Below, one piece after another: positions 14,361-58,372 of a DNA stretch of 64,000 nucleotides. The notes beneath the pieces were generated by a model, which saw nothing but the letters and a program-made list of their open reading frames with translations, did not search any database and was not told where the DNA came from. The number at the start of each line of letters is the position of its first letter. Within the stretch, counting starts at the first letter, position 1. The position numbers and the translations under genes are program-made. The stretch spans positions 12,740,163 to 12,804,162 of the forward strand of contig JACSVZ010000011.1 in the NCBI GenBank assembly GCA_014706295.1, given 5' to 3'. Source of the DNA: Lycocorax pyrrhopterus obiensis (taxonomy: Eukaryota; Chordata; Aves; Passeriformes; Paradisaeidae).

Positions 14361-16559
14361 GGAAAAAAAATAGTAGCATCTCTCTCCTCTTGCCTGCCTG
14401 CCGCCTCACCCCCTCCTAATTCCTACATGGTACAGTCCGTTAACAATAAAATATCCTTCTGTAACCTATAAACTGTTACTCCCATCAGTTACTGGTTTCA
14501 GACTGATGCTTTCCCTAGAATTTGAATAAAGCACCACTGGAAAAAAATATATAGATGCTTTACAGGCAGTGGTGTTCAGCCGTGCAAAGCAGCTGCTTTC
14601 TTATTGTCTTGCTGGACTCTTGACTGTCTCAGCCATTTCAGGACTTGCAGGTTTGATTTATATATATTTTTTTAAAGACAAGAAAACTTGAACATTAATA
14701 GAGATAGATACAGCTGTGTAAGCCTAAATACCAAGCAACTGAAGTGTGGCAGTTACAGCCAGCATTAACAGGTTTGTAACTCCTCAGTACTAAGATCTAC
14801 AGGTAGGAATGTCTATCTTTTAAAATGTATAAAATGAGGGTAAAAAGCTTGCTTTGATAAGAGAGAGTTTTCCTTCAGGTGTCTTGTATGGCGGTTTTTC
14901 TTTGTACTGTTGCTGCAGGTTGTTTTAATTTGTAGGTGAGTAATTAAAGAGAACAGGTGGGTAGTTTTGGAGAAAAGGTTCTTTGCTCACAGAATAGAAA
15001 CGGGAAGGTCTGTGCCTTTACCTTCCAACGTTCTTCGCTAGAACAGCTGTTGGGTGGGGCAGTCCAGCGTCTGCTTTGGGTTTCATTTGTGTTGCCTTTT
15101 TAAAGACCCTCTTGACATTGCTGACTTTGCTTTTCATTTAAGCAGAAATACAGTAGAATAACTTTCAGATGCCTTTATTCATGTTTTCTCTTCCCTAGGC
15201 TATGAAAAGTCTATGGAAGTATTTTAAACAAAAAATAAAGATGCTACTTGATTATGATTTTTTTTTCTCGCCTGGTTTTCATTGTGATACAAAGATATTG
15301 GTCCACTCTGTTTCCCCTGTTCTTACAGATGCACTTATGATTTATTTAGAAGACATGTTAAACTTTCTTTAATTTTATTTTGAAGTAAGGATTTCAAATG
15401 TGAGATGAAAATAAGAGAGAAAATATTTCTCTTTTAAAGCAAATGAAGCTACTTGGAGATTTGCTTTTTTTGTTAATTTCTTAAATGAGGTGGTAAAGCA
15501 TATTTGCTTAGTCAACTGGAGTTTGCAGCCTAGATCCCACCTCTCTTTCAACTGAATAGGATACATTATGAAAAGGGTTAATCCAGTAAAGTCATAGTAA
15601 AGGGAAACAGTCAGGGAATTAACATTTATATAAATGTGGTGGCCGTGACTAGCTGGGTGGGTGGCAGCTGATTTAATACTCTCAGATCTGGGGACTTAGA
15701 GGCTGCATGAAACTGGGAGCTCTGCCTGGCTTTGGTATGGGGACAAAAGTACAGGGTGGGTTGCTTTTTCTCCTTTCCTTTCAATTCTATTTTTGTATAT
15801 GAAAGAAAGCAGTTTAATAAAACATACTGTGCTGGGATGGCACCTGGGCTCTTGCAGTAGGGAGTGACTTGCCTCCTTTGGGGCTCCCTCCCCAAATATT
15901 AAGGTGCCTGTGTGCCATGTTCTGCACTCTTCCTTTTGTCAACTGAGAAATGCTCAGAGGGAAGACATGGAACAGTGGCATAGCATGACCAATAAGTTGC
16001 CACTCTCCAACCAGGTTACCTGAGCAAAGGGGGGGTCTTGCCACAAAAGCAGCTCAGCAAAAGATCAAGTAAAGGACAATGAAATGTGTGGTTTGCCTGT
16101 GTAAAAATATGGAGGAAACCATCCCATCTCTACTGACCCCATATGGGGGACGGCTCAGTTATCCTTGCAGTTGGTACAGTGTGGCAAATTATTTTCCTTT
16201 GTTTGAAGTGGGTGGGAGACAGAGTTCAACTAAGCTCCATAAATTAATGTATGAAAAAATGAAATGACTGAGCCACTGTAATGAATAATTAGCTGTAGGA
16301 CTCTTATAGCAGGGTTTTCTGTGATATCTGTTGGCAGCATCTGGACTTGACATTTAATTTACATTAAAGTCCGAAAGCTTGTGTGCCTTGTTAATGCAAG
16401 GCGCAAATAAAGGCATGCACTGCTAGACAGTTCCTTAGCCAGGGTGGAGTACAGCCGGAGGAGAAAAATGGAAACCTATTGTCTCTGGTGTATCCTCAGC
16501 ACACCGGCCTCATGCCCCAAGTCTGGAAAGTTTAAACCTTAGGTTTATTACACAGTAGG

Positions 16560-16830
16560 AGAAATAAGCTGAAAAAGGATAAAGTGTTTATTGTAACATA
16601 TTTATTGCGGCAGGGAATTCTGATGGATGCTTTTCTCTCTGAGCCCTATAATGTCTAACATTTTAAAATATAAATTGTATAATTATAACAGGCATATTCC
16701 AGACTTCTGTTTCTTAGTTTAATGATCTGCAATTAATAATTCATATGTAATTTAAATAATTAACTTTGTGAAATGTATCAGTAATGTAGTAAAGAAAAAT
16801 CATTTCTAAAGACCATAGCATGTTTAAGTT
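16560..16830. promoter_or_regulatory. Candidate conserved non-coding block C in intron 3
   Basis: Very AT-rich, non-repetitive block with many ATTA/TAAT cores (for example GCAATTAATAATTCATATG at about 16,730, then AAATAATTAAC). It may be a regulatory element or simply AT-rich intron. Confidence 0.25.
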
Positions 16831-18559
16831 GAGGATTTAAAGATATCATGGTATGTATGAACTCCAAATTGCTTTCTTTCACTGTCAGTAAAATATTTAT
16901 ATTTATTCCAGGGGATAAGGTGTCATGTTGAAAATAGCTATTATGTGAACAAAGTAGCTATGATTTATTTGCAAATATTGAGGAAGAATGGGGTAGCTAA
17001 CTTGGTCTTATTTTTTTAACTCAGGAGGATGATTTTGCCAAATCATCTCATGTTATTTAAGAGTGCTGAACTTCAAATTTGCACATTTTCTTGACATTCC
17101 AGTGCGTATTTAAAAAAAAAAAAGAGCTTGCATTCTTCACACTACAGTGAATATAATCTTGTCTCTTTCTTTGTCATGTTAGCCACTATCAGCGAAATAA
17201 AGTAAATTTAACTTGGGAAAGGTTTTCTTTCCCTGTGTGGGTTTTTCTGAGAGACTTCAAATTGCAGTAGAAACGTTAGAGGAACCCCCTTTGTGGAGGT
17301 ATAGCACTGGGGAAAGCCACCTAGGCTGGTTTAGGATTTGCGTCCTGGTGTAACTTGGTTGTCGCATTTCCAGTGCTGACAGGATTTTGATGTCTGAACC
17401 AGGCGTTGTCCCTTCGAGGCAATGAGCGTTCGCTGCCTGCATCGCTTTCTGTCTGAAATGCAGATGGAGGCTGGAAGATGCTGCTTGGCTTTTCTTTTCA
17501 TGAAGCAGAAAGATAACTGGTGCTCCTAAGGAACGTTCAGGAAGGCAGTACACAGGCTTTCAGCTGTGGGATGGGGGCACAGCAGCCGAAACCTTTCCTC
17601 TTGAGTCAGCCGGAGAACAGGGAGAGTGTCAGACTCAGTGCTGCCAGGCTCACTACTTGAATCCCGAGGAGGTAAAGAGAACCAATTGTTTTCATTACTG
17701 TTATTTTACCTACAGTTTCAGACTAACTTGAAGGCATTTAACTGTTTCTACACATCTGAAATTGTGAAGGAAGAGATAGGGAAATATCAATCATGTTTTG
17801 GTTTTCAGAAAATCCTGAGAGCATCCCTGTTTCTCGCAAACAGCAGGGTTGCATGTTCACAGTCAGACAAGCAGAAGGATAAAGCACTTAAAAAGGGGTG
17901 GGGGAGACTGAAGGACTTCACTAAAATTTTTAGAAGTGAATTAGAGGAGGCTGGGTGTTAATGAGTAGCAGGTTTGTTTAATAATGTGCCCCTCTTGCTG
18001 GTGATCCATCAGAAATGTCATTTTGGGATAGCGAATACTTCATTGATTGATTGGGGTGGCAGTTTGGCTTTTGAATGTGATCCTGAGAAATGAATTTTCT
18101 GCTGCCAGGTTATGTGGGTTTTTGTGGTTGCCTACATGTTAATGCTAATGTACAATTAGTCCAGCAGCAGACACTGTAAGCTTGTCTCTGTGCCTCCTTT
18201 ATGCCTTTTGCTTCTCTTTTCAAGCTACTCCCTTACTAACCAGTGTTTTCTGTGGGGTTCAGAGAGATACCTCCTGTAACATGGCTGGACACTCTTCTTT
18301 CCTCAGTTGTATCAATTTTTCGTGTGGTGCCCACGGATTTCCAGTGGCTGGTTTCTCAGCTTGCACCATCTCGGGAGACTCCTCGCCAGCTCTCGGTACA
18401 GGGAACTGAGGTGTGGTCTGCAATGGCAACTGTGCTTCGTCCCTGCCCCTGCCATGCAGGGACGTGGCACGGGTAGAAATTCAACATACAGGTTTCATTT
18501 GTCACTGTGTTATTTGAGCATGGTTTCCTCTTAGAGCAGGGAGAATGCACAGCTACTTC

Positions 18560-18770
18560 TCGAGGAAATGTGGAGTAACCACGATGCTAAAATGGCAGCG
18601 AAAGAAATAAGAAAATGGCGTCATCAGTGAAATTGGTTTCGATGGCTTGATTTGAGGGCGTCCTGCCTGATGAGAGGATGTTTCCAGCAAGAGGTATTAC
18701 ATTACAGCCTTAGTTATGACTGTACAATGAAGGTATTAAATCATTTAAATCTGTAGGTTTTTTCACAGTA
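18560..18770. promoter_or_regulatory. Candidate conserved non-coding block D in intron 3
   Basis: Short block with AAAATGGCAGCG at about 18,590 and AAAATGGCGTCATCAG at about 18,611, which resemble YY1 (AAAATGGCG) and CRE/AP-1 (CGTCATCA) sites, followed by TTACATTACAG and TTAAATCATTTAAAT. The two AAAATGGC cores are about 20 bases apart. Confidence 0.3.
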
Positions 18771-21456
18771 TTCCCTTAAAAAGCATGATACTGGAGAGGC
18801 AGGTATAACAGCTTATTCTAGTGGATGATCAGAAATTATTTTTGTTTGCATGCTGCAAATATTTTTGCTATGGGGTTGCATTGTGGATCTGAAGCCTACT
18901 GGAATTATCTCATAATTTAATTTATTTAAAATAAATTCCGAAAAAGAGGCAAAGCCTTGAGTTTTGATTGTGGATCTCTTGATGCGTTTGTGATTTTTGT
19001 AGGGTTGTATTTTTTAATCACAGTGCTAATGTGAGAACCTGTATAGTGCAGGAGAAAGGTTCTAGCTACTCATCATAGTGCTGAGCAAAGCCCCACACTA
19101 AGGTCATCCCTCAGCATTTAAAAATGCTGAGAAAAACAGGTGGCCATGTATTTGGAAACTTGATGAATGAGCTCAAGTTTCAGACTGTGTGGTCTGTTCG
19201 CTCTGTGCTGATGCCGTTGCTGATGGTGAAACGCCGGTGCCGCAGGAGATGGGCTTCCCGTGGTCCTGCTGCTGGTCCTGCTGGCCTGATTGTGTGGAGA
19301 GCTTCCCTCACTCAAGAAGTTGTATTCCAAGTGAAGTAGCATTGTGTTTAATTGCCTTTGTGACATTTTGGTTTCTTTGTCTTGATTAAGACGAACAGAA
19401 ACACCATCTGAGCATGTTTTCAGGTGTAATGTACCAGTGTTAGCCAGCTGAATAAGCTCCTTCTTGAGTAGCGTCTCTACTGCCACAGTTGGCTGGCAAG
19501 TCTGTTTACCTTCTTTCTTTTTTCCCATTTTTATGTTTATTCAATTAATAGAACACAGAGATGTTTATATTCCTGAGACAAATCTATATGTTACATTCAG
19601 TAATATTCAGGAATGTAAAGATGGTAATAGCCTCCTCATTCTAGATACATTTTTTTCATTATTACTCCTCCTGTTCTTTGCACAACCTCTCAGCAGGTTA
19701 GGGCTATTCTAGATTTTGTTTTGTTATTGCACAGATCTCCTTGGTGCTTTGTACCTTGATAGGTCCTGGGATTCTTGTTGAAACACTCCCAGTTATATCA
19801 TAGGGAGAAGGAAAAAAATGAGTATATGCCTGGGGAGAAGACAGGATCGCTAGAGAAAGTAGCACTGTTGTTTACACTACTTTTGTGTTATATTAACAAT
19901 TGCTGTCAAAAATCATCTGTGCAATGGAGGCTGGTAATTGTATGTGAAAGAGAACCTTATTCTAATCAACTTTGCTGCAAAATTTTGGATTAAAAAATGT
20001 ATTATCTTAGTTTTATGCCATTAAAGTCTTTGTGACTTTGAAAAAAACCTACTAAACCGCCTTTTAACAGCATTCCCATGCACTGTGCAGCCCAACATTA
20101 CACAGCAGCGGATTTTTAGAGTCTGAGAATGAGAAACTAACTTATGTAACTGAAGTTATTTTGGTTTCACTCTGATGGAGGGGAAAGACAGAAGAAATAG
20201 TATGAATAATTACTAGTATTTTAATAATTAGGTACACTGTGTAAGTAGTATATAAATTATATATATTGCCATGGTTCATATATTGTGGGGTTTTTTTTGA
20301 AGTGTCCTACTTCACTCATTTTAATTGCACTTGGATTTGTTAAATCTTGTCAATGTCTTTTACATATTTTGTATAATCTGAAGTACACAGGAACACTGCA
20401 ATGAATTTTCATGTTCTGTTAGGAGTTAAGCCACTTGTAAGTATAGTTTTAAATGAAACACTGAAATCTCATAGTACATGAACTCACTGAGCATCCTGTG
20501 TTGAATTAGAAGAAACTAAAATTAAGCAGAGTCATGTTTCTTGCCAGCAGTGATGATCTCCATTTATACACAGAACAAGCAGTGCCACATAGCAGAGAGT
20601 TCAATTTTGGTGCTGCTGAGTGCCTGGCACAATATTCCTGCAGGAAATCTGAGCAGTGGTATTCTTCTAGACATTTCCAGTGTGATAAAGCTGTGCTCCC
20701 TATATGTTTCATGGTAAATTTTGCTTCTATTCACTACAGATACCTTGCGCTCTCCTTGCCGGCCACATGCTGCAGATGTGTTTCGGAGGGCTGCGACTGG
20801 GTGTGGGATGTGGTGGTGCCTCTCAGTTCTGGGCATGGTTTGATATTAACTGATGGTTTGATATAAGCCTTCCGTGCTTAGTGGATGGTGTCCTGGCTGA
20901 AGTGAGCGCTAGGAGGTGTTTGTATTTCTTCCCTTCAAGCCTGTATGTCTGAGGAACACATTTCCAGTCTTCACTTGCCAGATTCAAACAGGCCCAGCAA
21001 GAGTCAAAGAGCATGCACCATCTGCCCCTGCTTATGTTGGAGCTGATCTGTGATTTCCCAAGGAATGCTTCTTTCGGCAGTTTGAGTTTCTCCTGTCACG
21101 GCTAGGAGGAATAATGATATTTATCCAACACAGCAAAATCCAATGTTCCTGGATACCGTTTTAAGATTACTGTAAAAACTGCATGAGTTTCACAGATCAA
21201 ACAGTCTAAACCAGTAAAAAAATACCAAAAAAAGTACTAGATCTTTGCATTGCGGGCATTAACCTGCGGCAGAGAGCTCTTTGTAAATATTTGCTTAAGG
21301 CTCACTCTGTAACACAGATTAAAGACTGTGTTCGAACCTGGGCACTGCATCAACGCGTGCCAACGGTGGGGTAGGGGAGCCCTGTTCCTGCCCAGGGCTT
21401 GTCTCTGGCAAAGGGTGCTGCTGTGCATCTTTCCTGGTGCACATAGCCCCAGGGAG

Positions 21457-21498
21457 AGCCTTGTGGGCAAGTGGAGGAGCCTTGTGGGCAAGTGGAGG
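21457..21498. repeat. Perfect 21-bp tandem duplication
   Basis: The 21-base unit starting AGCCTTGTGGGCAAGTGG occurs twice back to back (21,457-21,477 and 21,478-21,498) with no mismatch, inside a locally GC-rich part of intron 3 (about 21,350-21,580). Confidence 0.95.
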
Positions 21499-24400
21499 TG
21501 CGCCTCTTGATCTGCACTGCGTGTGGGCTCCGGCCTGGTGTGCACTGACTCCTGCTGCTGCTGGGGTGAGGCCCAGGTTGCTGCTTCTCCATCATGAAAG
21601 GAGACAGTATTGCGGCTCTGCAAAATTTGATTTTGCTGGAGCAGGAAGCCACTTAAAAAACCCTGAAGTAATCTTCAAAATTGTTGCTAGTCACGTAAGG
21701 AAGCAGAGATGAAGCCAGGCTTTGTATATTTTAATGACTTACTGCCACTCAAAGGCTATTGGCTTGCAGGGTGGGGAAGAACTCTCCTAGCTTGACTCTC
21801 AAACCAGCTGAGCATGAGTATCAGTTACAAGTGTGGAGCACAGTCACAGTACACGGAGGGATGTGCTTTGACACCTCTGTGAAGGCAGGTAGCAGAGCAG
21901 AAGATCTTCCCCAAGCCCAGGGTTTGGCTGTATTAGCACAGTTTTGTGTTCTAGCTATTGCTACGTGCTTTTCCTTTTCAGCTTCAGCATAGCTGTTGCT
22001 TTGAAAGTCTCTGATGCAACAACCGACTCTTAGGTCTTATCAAACTGTAAAGCCTTCTGTTCTTTCACTGCTTCTCCTGTTCAGCCAACAGGGAATTAAA
22101 AATGTTGCAGGATTTCCCACTCTAAACATGATGGTAAGGAAGTTGAGAAATGTATATTGTAGTTTGACAAGTGCAGCTGTCTTAGGCTAGGGGAATTTTG
22201 TATTGCTAAATCCTTAAATTGAACAATGTATACAGCTATGGGATGAGACTCATCAGAACGTCCTTTCCAGTAGACCTTTGTGTCTGTGTACAATGATGTG
22301 TTCCTTGCCTCTCATGCAGCTTTGAAGTGATACTGACTGGTTAATCACCCTTCCTTGGGTTCTCTCCCTCTCTGAGGATTTCTGCACTCGGGCCCTCAGT
22401 CTGTTTTGGCCCTGTAGCAGTTTTGCCATCTGAAGCTCTCCGAGGAGGAAGCCAATTTCACAAATGCTCTTGGCTCGTTGTGCTTGGTAGCTGATCTTTG
22501 GGCATCTGCCTTGTTGCTTTGAAGGGCACAGTATTGCACAGGCCAAGGTATGTAGTGAAGCTGCTTATCTGCATGGCTTTAGCCCAAAAAAACCTGATGC
22601 TTTCTGAAAAACAAATCATGGGAGACTTATGGAAGCTTCTAAGACATGTTGGTGTCGCACGTACAAAGGAAGGGTGAATAGACTGAAATACTGCCCATGC
22701 TACACTGGCGTGTCCCCATCCTCAGGAATACAGTAGTTGGGCATCCCATGGCTCTTCACCCTTTGGCCTATCTATTTAAAGGCAGCCAGCAAGCACTGAT
22801 GCTTGTGTCAGCACAAACAATAATTTGGATTTTAAAAGTGCCAGGTAGTTTTGCTTCATTTTTTCTTTCCAAAGAGAACGTGGCTAGGAGGGTTGTGCCA
22901 GGGTACAACACCTCAGGAGTGTGCTCAGATGTGCCCATGTTTTCAATAGGATTGTATTAAGCAAATTGTTTCTTAGAATTGCTAGTAGAAATAATAAATT
23001 CAGGTGCTTCACCTGGAGTTGCCAAAGAGTAATTTTTGTTAACTGTCCCTGCTGGATTCACTGGATCTACTGGAAATCCAGCACTTGGAAATATTTTAAT
23101 CAAAGAGCAATTGACTTGAAATGGTCCCAGATTGTTCATTTCATTTTCTTCTTTCTTTCTGTGCCAGTGAAAAAGTACCCATTGCTGTCAACATCCAAGG
23201 CCTCAATATAGTATTTGGCAACATTTGCCTTCTTGTGACAGCTTGAATACTAAGATCGAGTATTAAAAGTATAGCCTGGCTGATGAAAGTAATTAAGAGA
23301 CTTCTCTCAGCCAGGAGAGTTTACTAACCTCATTTACTGCAGTAAATGGAAGAGACTTTCAGTCTCCTGTCAAAAAGAGACCATCGGTGCATGCACGTGT
23401 GCCCTTTTGTACCAATAATGAACTACTGGAACACTCTTGCTGGAATTCAGGCTGGAGCGAGGCAGGTGCTGATTGCTGTCAAATTAGCCTGTGACAGTGG
23501 TTGTCTGAGATGAGAGGTAATAGTAGAGCAAGCACAGGCTGCCAGGGGTCCTGTCCTGCCCTTCTGCTGTGGGGCCACTTCTACAAACCATAGTCGAGTG
23601 AGGCTGGATTTCAGCAAAAAGAGGAGACTAGAAGAAGATCAGGCTGAAATTTAAGGTGTAAGAGATCCAAGAGGATCTGGAATGTGCTTAGGAAAGATGC
23701 TGAGAGTCAGTAGACATGTAAGGGTAAGCGGGACTAACTGAGAAACGGGAACCTGGAGGTGCGAGAGTGGGTGTATTTCTATGCCTGTGTCCCTGTTTTG
23801 CAAACACCATCGCATCGGATATTGTACAAATGGTGTGTGGGAAACATTCAGCAGTGAGCGTTGCAGAGAACTGGTGATGGAAAGAGTTATGCTGCTTCCC
23901 TTCCAAACTAGATGCAGGAAGGATGTGTGGGAGTCAGACAGTAACAGAGAGCAAAATCAAAAGCCACTCACTAAAGCAGGGCAGAGTGATGTGACATTAA
24001 GGCTCTGTGAGTTTTTTGCATAAACCTGCCTCAGGGAAGTAAGATTTTCATTTTCAAGCAAAATCCAGGCAACACCGGGGTCCTTCCACTGGCAGAGCTT
24101 GTGCACGGAGAGCTGCAAGGTGAGGTTTTTGCCTCTGAGATTATAGCAATCCTCGTGTTGGCTGTTCCTGTCTTTGCCATCTGCCTCTGCAAAATAGCGT
24201 TTTGTCTCCTAACAATAATCTCTGTTCTCCTCCCGCTTTTGTCTTTGGATGCTGAATATGAAGCAATGTCTCGTTACTCATTGTACAATCAGCAGCATCT
24301 CCCCTGAGAGGGCGGCTCCTGCTTTGTGGGTCGTGCACTCCCCGTGTGTGCTGAACGCCGCACCTCAGTATCCTTGTTACAGTCTGCCAGCGTTCGTGGC

Positions 24401-24683
24401 AAAGTCAAACCTTGCCTCTGGGACTGCGGAAAGCTTTCAGGGCAGATGTAACTGGTGAGCACAACCAGCACTGTTCACAGCCCAGTCTTCTTAAGAGATA
24501 CGTGAACCCTTACAGTTGTGACCTGGGATTTCTGAGGACAAAAATTCTCTAATGTAAAGTGCATCCCTTCCATCTTTCTGCCCATCCTTGTTCCGGGGCT
24601 CTGCTTTTTCATGCAGCAGAGGTGCATTTGTGTGCATTTATGTGTGTCCGTGAAATCATGTCTGGTGATCTAAGTGTAGTGCA

Positions 24684-24697
24684 CCACTAGGTGGCAA
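24684..24697 (+). promoter_or_regulatory. CTCF-like binding motif
   Basis: CCACTAGGTGGCAA matches the CTCF core CCASYAGRKGGCR at all 13 positions, on the + strand. It lies in intron 3, 2.9 kb before exon 4. Confidence 0.6.
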
Positions 24698-24889
24698 TGC
24701 GATAAATCCAGGGAACCCAGCAGCCAGCCGGACACACCTCACTTTCTTAACGAGTGGAATTCTGGCCACCAAAGCCTGGAGTGACACCCCCAGGAGCTCT
24801 TATTTGGCCTAACTAAGCAGAAGCAGGTCGCACAAGCAGTAACAGGAGCTCCAGCATCAGTTATGAAACTCCCTCTTCTGAGGTTTAAC

Positions 24890-25020
24890 GATTAGCCTGT
24901 AATTAACTGAAACAGCAATTGTCATGTTAGAGTCATAATGTTTAGCACAAGACATAGGGCAACCTTTTTAAAATGTACCTCTCCTCAGTGAGGCATTACA
25001 GATATTATTTGGAATGTGTG
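24890..25020. promoter_or_regulatory. Candidate conserved non-coding block E in intron 3
   Basis: AT-rich stretch with AACGATTAGCCTGTAATTAA (about 24,888), ACAGCAATTGTCATG and TCATAATG cores. It begins about 200 bases right of the CTCF-like motif at 24,684. Confidence 0.25.
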
Positions 25021-27551
25021 GGGATTTTCTTTTGCTAAAGGAGTAGTTTTTGATATTGAAAAAGACAGTCATCATCCTCTAATTGGCATTCAGTGTAATG
25101 TGATTCCTTAAACGGACCTAGTTGAACTCCCTGGGAGCTGGGTGGTTTCATTAAGATACTCAGCCTGGATTTACTGACATCAAGGGAAGTTCAAGCACAT
25201 CTTAAATTACTATGTTGATTACTATCATTGCTGTGTACATCTCTAGGCAGGTACCTGCTCAGCTAAGGCCACAGATCCCTGCAAGGAAAGAGGGGAAGAC
25301 CAAGGGCAGGAAAGGTAGGACTTGTATCTTTTGGGGTTTTCAGGAGTCCCGTGCTCACAGAGTGAGCAGGGAGCCAGGCATCCAGGACATCTGCAAGTTC
25401 ACACCCTCTGTCACATCCGGATAGCTGTAGATCTGCGTCTTGGAGACAGTGGGCTGGTTTTGCCTGTGAAATTAGCAGTGTTGTTAGAATACAGCTAACA
25501 CACTGTTCTCTGCAGCATCAGATCTCTACCATTAGAAATGGGTCTGTCTCTTCCACTCATGTATTGGTGTGTGCTTTGAAAGTCTAGAAGCACTGCTTCT
25601 TTTAATTCCAGGTAATTTTTCTCCATTTTAGGTTGGAGGTGGTGGAATGAAAATAAAAAAGAACCCAGAAAACTTATTGCCCTCCCAAAGTCCTTCTACC
25701 CATGCAGGCAGGGACAAGCCTTGCAAGGCACGTCTCCATCCCTCTCCTGCACAGAGCCGAGGCTGGGTCTTGGCCCAGTTAGGTGATTGCGGCAACCCTT
25801 GTCTCAGTGACAGCTGCTGTAATAGTTGGTCCCCAGACGTGTGCAAGGATCTGGATTTAGCTTCCTTCTTTTTCAGGTTGTAGCTGTGATTTCTCTGTGG
25901 GCATTGTCTAAAAATAAAGCAGGACCTGTCGGCTGGTGAAATGAAGAATAGGCTGGGTAGCAGTGACCGCTCTCTTCCGTGTGTAGTTCAAGGGCTGTTT
26001 CTGGGGAACTGCACCGCATGTCTCTCGGAGGATGGCAGCTAGTTCTCTCTGGTGTACAGAAAGGGGTCACATTCTTGTTTCCAGCTGGAGGAGGTCACAG
26101 CCTGTCCCATGTACCTCAGATGCTTGTTCTATATATTTCAGCAGGAGAGGGTGCAATGCCCTTTATTTCACATGCTGGTGCTGGGGAATGGGAGGGCAGG
26201 CAGCACACCTATGCGGCAGTTTCCTGCCAGATTGCTTCAGGTTGAGGAGATTTCAGATGCTCCTCACCTCCCAGAGCTAAGTATCACTCTGTGATCCTTG
26301 TGGTTGTATGTATTACTGCTGCAGGGTTGTTTCTAAGACCTACCATAAATATATTTTTCCAACAGCCCAAATCTCCCTGTGTCACCACAGGAATTCTTTG
26401 CAGGAAGATGGGGAGACTAAAAGGCACAAAACCCTCCTGATTCCTGACAAATTCAGTTGGACATTGCTGCAGTTGTGTTTTGTCTTTATAAAAGCATAAA
26501 GCACGGTCCATTGAGTTCCCACTCTGTGGGTTTGTTAGCAGCTTTTGGTTTTAAAGCTGTGAAGTGAGTGTATAGACTTCTAAGATATTAACACTTAATG
26601 GAGTTGATCGTTTATAGTTGATTACTTCAGAGGGAGACAAAGGCTTCTTTTTCTTTTTTATGACCTGAATAATGATTTAGTTGAAGTCTGGGAGTACAAA
26701 TCAGCTTGGTTTATTTAATTGGTGATGTAACAGTGAAAATGCAAAATAAAGATATTCATGTTGAAATGTGATAAATGTATCCTGATTGTTGTCTCTGTGT
26801 GTTACTGCAGTTTACTCCACAGCTACTTGTTTAAAGTTAAAACTATTTTGTATTTCCTAGTGTAGGTCATAAAAGTAACCTTTGGGATAAGGAGCTAACA
26901 GCTCATCTAAATCAGTTTGTTCACACACACCTGATCTCTTTGAGATTTACTGATATACTGAAAATTAAAAATACAATTCTTCCTTTTTACCCACTCCAGC
27001 TGTATTCATGGTGAGAAGCTGTGTGGTAAACTTTTTCTGTATGCTTTCCAACTGTTTAGTTATTTCCATCCTTCCTCACCTGACTATTTTTAAGGCTCTT
27101 TTTCGCAGTTCCTATCGGTCCTCCAAGAGCTCCACTTCTGCCTGAAGCTGCCAAGTCAAAGACTGGGGTTTTTTTTCAGCATACTCAAGTCCAACAATCT
27201 TATCTTGGCTTATCGCTCCTACCAGCTTTCATCCTAGCTCCCTCAAATGGAGAGCAAGAGGAAGCAGATGCTGGGACACAGAGATAAAAGAGAATAGAAG
27301 CAGGACATTTCACTAGAATTTAATGCATATTAAAAGAGGGGATTAATGCATTTTCATTTTCACATTGCTCTGTATGGGCATCTTACTGTACCTCTGGTGA
27401 AGTAAAGTGACCTTTAAACTTCTTGGGACTGGACTGCAGAGAGAGCTCTGAGTGCTTCTCAGAGCTGAAAGAGCTGAGTACTACAATGTGTATCTGGTGT
27501 TAGTGCAAGGCTGATTTTTTTGGCTGAAGCTCTGTTTCTCGTTTTCTGCAG

Positions 27552-58244
<30,693 letters not shown>

Positions 58245-58372
58245 CAGAGCAGCTTTGGCTGGGGTTGCAGCAGCCTGTGCCTGTCTTTAGTACGTTCAGA
58301 GGGCCCATGGGACCAGTGTCATTTTGTATTCTGTATTTTTGTTGATGGAAATAAATTTCTTTGGTTTTGATA
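58245..58372 (+). other. NUP93: NUP93 3' UTR
   Basis: Untranslated tail of about 125 bases from the TAG to the probable cleavage zone just past the poly(A) signal. A T/G-rich stretch follows at 58,356-58,390, as expected of a downstream element. The exact cleavage base is inferred. Confidence 0.75.
58350..58355 (+). promoter_or_regulatory. NUP93: NUP93 polyadenylation signal AATAAA
   Basis: Canonical AATAAA 106 bases after the stop codon, followed by TTTCTTTGG and further GT-rich sequence. It is the first such signal after the stop and the best candidate for the mRNA end. Confidence 0.8.

Larger units (their letters stand above)
1..27551 (+). other. NUP93: Long NUP93 intron (3' part of intron 3), no coding exon recognised
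   Basis: The exon at 27,552 starts at NUP93 residue 100, so everything to its left should be intron 3 unless exons 1-3 lie here. I looked for the preceding exons, which should hold the conserved segment ending in EPVKDTDIQ and the initiator exon, and found neither. The intron is therefore at least 27.5 kb here. It begins with a T12 run (2-13) and has almost no recognisable repeats. All open frames are short (at most about 160 codons), unconserved by eye and within chance expectation. From 1 to 9,800 and from 19,000 to 24,600 I see ordinary intronic DNA. The distinctive blocks are listed separately. Confidence 0.85.

Noticed and set aside
17626..17961. Lys/Glu-rich 111-codon open frame on +
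   Set aside because: Composition follows local A-rich DNA. No known motif.
21328..21350. tRNA-like B box (GTTCGAACC)
   Set aside because: No A box at the right distance and the arms do not pair into a T-stem.
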